DNA from: Taxillus chinensis | Taxonomy: Eukaryota > Streptophyta > Magnoliopsida > Santalales > Loranthaceae | Length of the DNA: 64,000 nucleotides | NCBI GenBank assembly: GCA_023512835.1 | Contig: CM042086.1 | Span: 531,001 to 595,000, forward strand | Direction of reading: 5' to 3' | In this document: positions 56,721-64,000 of the stretch, piece by piece | How positions within the stretch are numbered: the first letter of the stretch is position 1 | Layout of the letters: each line of letters opens with the position of its first letter | Notes under the pieces: generated by a model | What the model saw: only the letters and a program-made list of their open reading frames with translations | Told to the model about the DNA's origin: nothing | Database searches by the model: none | Translations under genes and position numbers: made by a program

Positions 56721-58400
56721 TCACGCGGTTAACCCGAGGACCGGTACGTGACTCCCTTTACCCACACGGAGGGCAAAGGGGTAGGATACAACATACACTT
56801 CACATTTTATTTTCAGAGACCAAAATCACATAATTATTAAATTCAAACCACAGCCTTTATTATGTTTCAAACTTTATTCGAGTCCCCCACTGGGGTTACA
56901 AGGCCTCAACAAAATTACATAACACAAATTACATAACATAAACGGAAAGAAATAAGGTCTTCCACCTTGGTGTCCCAAGCCGTAGGTTCGTAAGAAAACA
57001 ACATGGTAGGAGGGTGAGCAACCACGACTCGAGGGATCATGTCTCCCCCCATCCCATGCACGATTCACATGCCTTGTGTACAAGTGCTGTCGTGATACAT
57101 TATTCCACAGATATAGTTACGGGCCTGACAAGAAACACATCATACAGGGCGGACAAAACACCCGGGCTTCCACCACGGGTTCCACAAAAGCCCGGCTTCC
57201 ACCGGGTTCCACAAAAGTCCCGGGCTTCCACCCACCGGGTTCCACAAAACCCCCGGCTTCCCACCCACGGGTTCCACAAACGCCCGGCTTCCCGCCACCG
57301 GGTTCCACAAAACACCCGGCTTCCCACCGGGTGTACAAGCAAACACGCAGACACATGGCCTACGGGCATAACATCAAACACTAGATGCTTAGTCACAGGA
57401 ATAACATCGAACACTTAGCAGTGATCCCAAGCTCATAAACCCGGCCACGACATCTACACCCGACGTGCGTGGCCTCAGGCATTTCGAAGCACAACATGCA
57501 CGCCTCCAGGCTTTACCTAAACACATACATGCACGCCTCACGGTTTTACCTCAAAGAATAACAGCACACCTCAGGCATAATTTCAAACACTTGGCGGCAT
57601 AACACACAACTCAAGCTTTCATCAAACATATAGCATGTATTCCATAGACACATCAAAAGCCACTGAAGGCCAACATCCTATAGGAGATCCACCTATATGG
57701 ATTACATATTTATTAACATTATAACTTAAAACGCCCTGGACCCTAGGACGGAGAAAGGACTTAAGGAGAACAGAACCCTACCTTAAAGCGCTCTTCCTGC
57801 TCCCGCCAACGCTGTTCTCCCACGCGTGCTCCGCACAACCAGAACTCCCCTTCCCTCTCTCTCTAGCTCTCTCTCTCTCGGGCGGGCGGGGGGGGGAAAG
57901 GAACACAAGACCCAAACTCAAACCAAGCCCTCCTTTTGACACCATCACACAAAACGCGTAGTTTTGTTAAGAAACCCGGGATCAAAAGACGTAGTTTTGA
58001 TTACACAAGCACAACCTTTCCGCATCCATACACACCAAAAAACAAATTCAACATGGTCCTTTGGAGAAAGTCCTTAGAAGCCAAAACCAAAGGGAACCAT
58101 GCAAAAAATGGTCGCGCCACTGCACGTGATGGGAATTCACGGCAACTCCTATGAACTCCAAGCTCCAAACTCACCCCTAGCCTCCTTGCCTTTGGAAGAC
58201 ACCTTGCACGTGAATTGGACCCCTATCACGGCACCTCACTACAGTCCATTTGGTCTGAAACTTCGTGGTAGGTGTGGGTAGATGGGGACATCATTCTAAG
58301 CATCTTTCCTTTTGCACGTGAATTCATTGGAGTCCAACTACTAGGTCAAAATCTGAAAACTCTCTCAGGAGGCAACCGCACTCAAGGTACGGGTCCTTCT
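56721..58400 (-). repeat. 3' LTR of the noisy copy
   Basis: Starts at base 3 of the LTR end (TCACGC...AACCCGAGG). Retains a CT tract (57855-57878), two decayed palindromes (near 57950-57995) and the TTTGCACGTGAATTCA block. The U3 edge and polypurine tract are too damaged to place exactly. Confidence 0.65.
57150..57345 (-). repeat. LTR minisatellite (CCCGGGCTTCCAC / CCGGGTTCCACAAAA)
   Basis: About six units of 30-35 bp; copies also occur in the 5' LTR at 63705-63880. The solo LTR at 42745-42810 has two related units on the plus strand (CCCGGTGGCTGTGGAAGCCC). Confidence 0.8.
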
Positions 58401-58689
58401 CCCTCCCTGACTTTTGCTCGAAAAGAAATGACATACGAGGAAAACAACCACAAACACCCTTGCCACCCGGCAAGCCACAACACCCAAAGGGTCTACACCA
58501 CACACGACACAAAGACATAAAGACCACCAAACCATAACCACAAAAGCACGGAACACATGCCCATGGCACGAAACACATTTCAAAGCACTCACAAAAAGAA
58601 CACATGTCTTCAAAGACAAACAAAACACACAAACAAGAAAACACATCACAAGGAAACATCACTTCCCTTGGCCACCACCCAGCTTAAGA

Positions 58690-61600
58690 GTTCGCCCGAA
58701 CAAGTCGGCTGCTCCCGCATCACGGACTCCCGTTCCCATGTCTCCTCCTCTGCCACGGCTCCACGCACGCGAACCAAAGGAATAAACGACCACGCAAAGT
58801 TTCTCTTGCCGATCTAGGATACGTGAGAGGGGCCTCAATGACGGACATGCTCCTCAAGTCCAACGCCCCATCAATCACATGAGTGGGGTCTGATCTTCCT
58901 CAACGGGACACGTGAAACACGTTATGCACTCGGCCCCGTGGTGGTACGCAACCGGTAGGCTAGGGCCCTCCGATCCGAACTCAAAAGGGCCAATAAACCG
59001 CGGAGATAGCTTGGAACCTCGCCCAAACCGTCGATGTCCACGGCGTGGAGAGACACGAAGAAACACATGATCACCGGGAACAAAAAACTCCAAAGGTCGC
59101 CGCCGCTGATCCGCATAAGATTTGCCTCTCGGCTCAACAAACGCCGACGAATCAACTTGACCTTCTCGAGCCTCTACCACGTGGCCCCAAGAGGGCGCCT
59201 CTCCCCTCGGCCAACACAAAGGGACGACACGGCCGTCCGTACAAGCCTCAAAAGGAGCCATCCCAGGATGCCTCGATAGCTATGTGTGGCAAACTCCACC
59301 AAAGGAAGGGAGTTGCCCACGAACCCCGAAATCAACACACGGGCCCGTAACATGTCCTCCATGGTCGATCGCCGCTGGACCGTCCGTCTCGGGGTGAAAG
59401 GCTGTACTCAAGGAAGCTTGGTTCCCATAGCTTCCGCAAACCGGCCCAAAACGGAAGTGAACTCGAATCCCGGTCCGAGACAACCGATGATGGTACCCCA
59501 TGCGTCTCACAACTCGTCTGACACTAAGGTCCCAATGGAGTCCCGCTCGCAACAGCAAGAAAAGGGCCGACTTTGTGAGCGATCCACAATCACCCAAACA
59601 TGTCCTTCCTCCCGGTGGTGGGTGGAGACCGCCCCAAAGTCCATCGCGATATGGTCCCACTTCCACCCGCTTGGGCAAGGGCTAACAGCCCCCTGCTCGC
59701 CCTTACCTGCCAGTGAGGCACCGCAAACAAAGGCAGCCACATCGCGTTTCATCCCGGCCACCAAAAATGTCTAGCGCATGGTACATCTTCGACCCCCTGG
59801 ATGCACAAGACCCTAGATTGGTGAAACTCCCTCTCCCTCTCCCCGAGGGAAGAGCTCACCAACCGCCCCGAAGACAACTCAGCTCAGGACCCTCTGCCCC
59901 GCCCCGAACTCCCCCCTCAATACGGGCACGGAGAACCTCACACTCAAGTCACCCACTGTCCTCCTGGACGCGCCGCAACTCAGCCCTACCACCAAAGGAC
60001 GCGGCTGTCCCACCATCACGAACAACGGTGCCATGCAACGTCGCCAAGCTCCTGCCTTCCACTCCCTCACGGCCACCTCCTTTCCGCTCAACATCGCCAC
60101 AACATTACCCTTGCCCGTAGCAAAGTAAAATCAAAGGCGCAAATACTCCACCCATCTCCTTTGCCTCAAATTCAAGTCCTTCGAGTAAAGATGTTTGAAG
60201 GCTCTTGGATCCGAGAACACCACAAACTTTTCCCCCAAGAGGTGTGCGCCAACTCTTCAGCGAAGATAACGACCGCTAACTCAAGGTCATGAGTAGGATA
60301 CGCTCTGAGGCTTCACTGCCTCGACCCTAAGCACCACCTGCTCCCGCGCACCACCCCAAACCCCCCGGGCATCACGACCTTCTGGATATCCTCCCGAGGT
60401 AACCTCACTCGGTGCGGTGGTCAAAGGTTGAGGCTCAACGCCTGCTGGCACTGTCCGCCCCAAACTCGCCCTTCGTCACGCTGTCATAGAGCCAACGGAG
60501 AACCCCTCTACAAACGAGATAGACCCGGCCAAGAAAACTACGGACTCAAAAGTGGTTGGCCTTGCCCAGTGCCGGCCTCGACTTGGCGGGTCCACCCACC
60601 CCTGACACCACTGGCCAAGAAAGGAACCTCCGCGCCAAAACTCACCGCTAAACTTAGCAAACAGGCTGGTGGCCTCAGGTTTGCACACCTCCAAGGCTCC
60701 AGGCTCCCTCTGGTCTTGGAAACACCAAGATGTCGCGATAAACACCACCACGAACGAGCTAAGATGGGGCAAAGACTTGGTTCATCAAAGCTGAACACTG
60801 TGGCGGCGGGATTGTGAGCCCGAAAGGCATCCTACCCATCAAGCCCATCCGCACCGAAAGCCGTCTTAGGGATGTCCTCCTCCCAACCCGTGGTGAACCG
60901 ACCGAATCTTTGGAAAACCAGGGGGCCGGGCCCCACTCAATTGGTCAAACAGGGTCATCATCCGAGGCAACGGGATGTTCTTCACGACCAGGCTTCTGCC
61001 CGTGTCGATGCGGACGAAGCGTGCCATCGCCTTCTTGCAAAGAGCACGGAGCACCCCAAGGTGAGGACTTGGTCCGATATACCCCGGCCCACCCTCGTGC
61101 CTCTGAAGCTCCCTCGGCTGGCTGGCCCCATACGATCGCTACTTGGGAAATTGGACCCGTCCCCGGCACCCTCGATGGTGAACTCCACCTCCTCTTAGGT
61201 GGCAAACTCCTCAACGCTAGGAAAACATCCCGAATGGTCCACAACAGGGGCCGGACACCCTCTTTCCACCTTACCCTCCTCACAAAGGTCGGGCGCCAAC
61301 GGGGAGGCACCCCACTGGTCCAACCTGCCCGCCCGACTCGCCACAACCCCTCCCCGCAGGGTGCAGAGGTCCCGCAGGGTCACAAAGGACACAGCCGCGT
61401 AACACTATCTTGGCTTGGAAAGCCATAGCCAATCCATACCCAAGACGGGTCAACGCCCTCAAAGGCATCACATGCAAGCAAACGCAGCTCCCCTCTCCTA
61501 TGGTACACACAGCCCGACACACTGTCGACCTCAACAGCCTCCCACGAACTCCACAACTAGGGCCTCGCGGCCTCCACAGCAACCCCAAGCTATCTTCACA

Positions 61601-62902
61601 GGCTCGCAACAAACGAACACGAGCCCCGTACGAAAAGAAGAAGCTAATGTAGGGAGATCAAGAGGGACCCTAACCACCGTGGTCGCTCCACCCTGGGTGG
61701 GGGTGGTGCTCCCTCCTCCGGTGCGCCTCCGCGAAACACCCTTCCTTGGCCCGTGCCTGCGGTCTCATGGACGCTTCCGCTAGGTGCCTCCACCTCGGTC
61801 TGTGCCGCTCCGGCCTCCCCGAGGTCGGGTCAGGTGCTGGTGCCCGACGAGCTGGTCTCTCCTGGTGCACGACCATCTCCTTGTGGAGCTGCCTCCAACT
61901 CCCCTGTTGCCCTCCGGCAACCCGGCTCGATGGCCCTCTCGTCCACATCTATGGCATTTCCGCCCTCTTTGGACACTCCTTCCTAAGTGGCCTTGCTCCC
62001 CACGGAACAACCGCCGGGGAGACCCCCGCCGGACCGCCATCCGCCAAGCCGACCTCCCCGGGTCACCAATGTCCCCCTGCTGCGGAAGGAACGCTATCCC
62101 TCTCCTCCGTCTTGAGCCTCTTGGACCCCGCATCTCGTCAGGCCCCTCGCAGGCGCCCCGTGGGCCGCCTCCCATCATCCGCTCTCTGCCTACGGGCCGT
62201 CTCCACGCCTGGTCCTCAGGTAGATCGCCACCCTCTCCTAGGGCTGGCCCGAGACCCAAGGTGACTTGTGGGCCTTCGGTCCTCCCTTGATCTCTGGAGC
62301 AAACCTACTCAATCTCCGGAACTCCCGCTCATATTCGTACCGTCTTGGATCCCCGCTGCCGCCAACTTCCCTCTTTTGCCATCTCACCGATTCGGGAAGA
62401 ACTCTCTTGGAAGAGTGCAAGACCCTCCCAAAAATGAGGCACCGCACGGCTCCCCGCACACTCGTCCACATCCAAAGGCCCCCTCCGTGCCCGGGTGCCG
62501 GCACCTTATCCTCCTCCCGGGAAAGGGGGGGGGGGGGAGAACAGGGGGGGAGGGGACGTGCTCAATCGCCCAACCCCGCTCGCCTACCACAGGATCTTCC
62601 CCCCTAATCGGGAGGTGTCCTTTCGAACCGGTCACCACGTCGTCCTCGCAGGGTCGGTACACCACCCGCGAACCTCACGCTCACGAGGGCCTCGTCGGTG
62701 GGGTGGTGGTGGCACCCGCTGTCCCATCTCACGGCGCACCTCCCCCCGAACGTCCCGGAGTCCCTCCCGTAGCTCTCGTACCTCCTCCGGATGCCTTCTG
62801 TAGCGTGCCGTAACAACGCATGCCCTCCAAGGATGGTCCCGCACCGGCCCTCTGGGCGATGACTCACCCACGCCGGACGCACGTGTCACCTCCTCGGGGC
62901 AT
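58690..62902 (-). pseudogene. Noisy chromovirus gag-pol
   Basis: Fragments in all three minus frames match the neighbouring copy: KSYADQRRRPLEF and DHVFLRVSPRRGHRRFGRGS (integrase end, near 59000-59110), FHPETDG, WKWDHIAMDFG, RT pieces near 60500-61050, FKEGV-like and zinc-knuckle pieces near 62000, and the gag start ATGCC-CGAGGAGG at 62902. No reading exceeds the length expected by chance for long, because small deletions shift the frame constantly. The true gene state cannot be judged. Confidence 0.75.
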
Positions 62903-63260
62903 TCTTCTCACGAAGTAAAGCACAAGTCAAAACAATTTTATAACTATCGCGCACTACCTCTACCCCCACGATCAATTCCCTATCACGTGATGTTACACAC
63001 TCATGCATCAATCCATTGCACGATTCGAAACACAGCCAAAAAACGAGGCACATTCACTTATCATAGATTTTATCCACGGGTTTAGCAACATTCACACAAA
63101 GCACTAGTGCCCTAAGCCATGCTGCAAATCCTCTACAAGACCGGACTATCCCAAGAACCTTGGAGGTCAAAGAGGACCATGTGTCGGGCATGTCCCTCCG
63201 GCCCTCCAAAGGACTCAAGAAACCAAGCCGCCCCCCTAGGCGACCATGCTCGATACCTAT
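62903..63260 (-). other. Leader and damaged primer site of the noisy copy
   Basis: Matches 55724-56156. The primer site is reduced to GCTCGATACC on the plus strand, with the expected T and A of GCTCTGATACCA partly missing. Confidence 0.6.
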
Positions 63261-64000
63261 TGTCACGCCCGGTTTCCAACCCGAGGAAACGTACGGACTC
63301 CCTTTACCCACAGAGGGCAAGGGAGGATACAACATCACTCACATTTTATTTTCAGAGACCAAAACACATAATATTAAATTCAAACCACATGCCTTTATTA
63401 TGTTTCAACTTATACGAAATTTTCCCCCACCGGGGTTACAAGGCCTCAACAAAACATAACACAAAACATAACATAAACAGTAAAAGAAAAAGGTCTTCCA
63501 CCTTGGGTTCCCACCTAAGCGTAGGTCCCTAAAGAGAAAACAACATGGTAGGAGGGTGAGCAACCACATCGGGGGATCTGTCTCCCCAACCCATCCCATG
63601 CACTGATATCTACATGCCTTGTGACAAGTCGGTGTGATACAATATTCCACCATTAGTTACGGGCCATGGCAAGAAACACACATACATGGGCTGGACATAA
63701 ACACTCCCGGGCTTCCACGACCCCGGGTTCAGGACGCCGGGCTCCACGGCCACCGGGTCCAAAATTTCAGGGCCACCGGGTTCCACAACAGTCCCGGGCT
63801 TCCACACCACCGGGTTCCAAAAAATCCCGGGTCCCCACCGGGTTCCAAACAGTCCTGGCTTCCCCACCGGTGTACAAGAAACACGCAGGGGGGGGGGGGG
63901 GACACATGGCCTACAGGCAACATCAAACCTTGTGCTTGCCACGGAATAACATCGAACACAGCATGCGCCACAAGCTCTAAACCCGCCACACGACAATCAA
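63261..64000 (-). repeat. 5' LTR of the noisy copy, continues past the window
   Basis: TGTCACGCCCGGTTTCCAAC start as at 56157, with missing bases throughout and a 14-base poly-G at 63888-63901. Confidence 0.75.

Larger units (their letters stand above)
56721..64000 (-). mobile_element. Second chromovirus copy, deletion-riddled (probable sequencing error)
   Basis: Colinear with 48747-56720: 3' LTR, pol, gag, primer site and 5' LTR, same strand. Every 10-30 bases one to ten bases are missing relative to the neighbouring copy, in LTR and coding sequence alike, while substitutions are modest. Long poly-G runs appear at 57888, 62525 and 63888 where the sister copy has none. This pattern fits uncorrected long-read sequence better than natural decay. 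Confidence 0.8.

Noticed and set aside
57100..57414. Repetitive Gly-Thr-Arg-Trp protein
   Set aside because: Produced by an LTR minisatellite in deletion-rich sequence.
56721..64000. An anciently decayed retrotransposon copy
   Set aside because: Old copies accumulate mainly transitions; here frequent tiny deletions and poly-G runs dominate with little substitution, which fits sequencing error.

Overview
The window is repeat-dominated nuclear DNA of a flowering plant. This rests on plant-type LTR retrotransposons (SIRE-, Tork- and Ale-like Ty1/copia; Tekay-type chromoviruses and a Tat/Ogre-like Ty3/gypsy), tRNA-iMet-type primer sites (TGGTATCAGAGC), a TRIM, PIF/Harbinger- and hAT-type non-autonomous transposons, and one intact plant-specific gene, an ATL-type RING-H2 ubiquitin ligase at 18861-19532 on the minus strand. 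I cannot place the species. No rRNA, tRNA or other RNA gene was recognised.

Layout. 1-5125: gag remnant, tandem repeats and LTR end of a pol-less Tat/Ogre-like gypsy element, abutting 5126-9316, a minus-strand SIRE-like copia fragment (protease start, gag, PBS, 1390-bp LTR). 9317-12514: AT-rich with a CACTA-like end and a copia LTR end. 12515-14410: plus-strand Tork-like copia remnant whose LTR carries an 843-bp PIF/Harbinger-type insertion. 15555-16271: a second such element. 18861-19532: the ATL gene. 20133-22930: a minus-strand copy of the same Tork-like family, broken at 22931 by a GC-rich PIF-like end and then a gypsy LTR end (to 25755). 25850-27951: decayed Ale-like copia pol split by a hAT-type element with a perfect 8-bp target duplication.

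27952-48746 is a deep nest. A copia-type LTR (A) is split by a complete but dead 8.8-kb Tekay chromovirus (28197-37033). A second LTR (B) follows A after only 46 bp. Then comes a chromovirus LTR (40575-44494) hosting a TRIM and a solo LTR, with a third copy of the A/B LTR family in its leader, then a gag stub and a minus-strand LTR. 48747-56720 is a young minus-strand chromovirus (near-identical LTR segments, few stops). From 56721 to the end a further copy of the same family is riddled with small deletions and poly-G runs; I read this as uncorrected long-read sequence behind a probable misjoin.

The genes do not form a pathway. Apart from the ATL gene, nearly all recognisable coding capacity is gag-pol. 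The most interesting signals lie in the LTRs: a conserved splice-site-like pair in several chromovirus LTR families, a (GA)n tract at a fixed position, ACGT-core palindrome arrays upstream of a TATA box, and a strong excess of TAG stops at CHG cytosine sites that points to methylation-driven decay.
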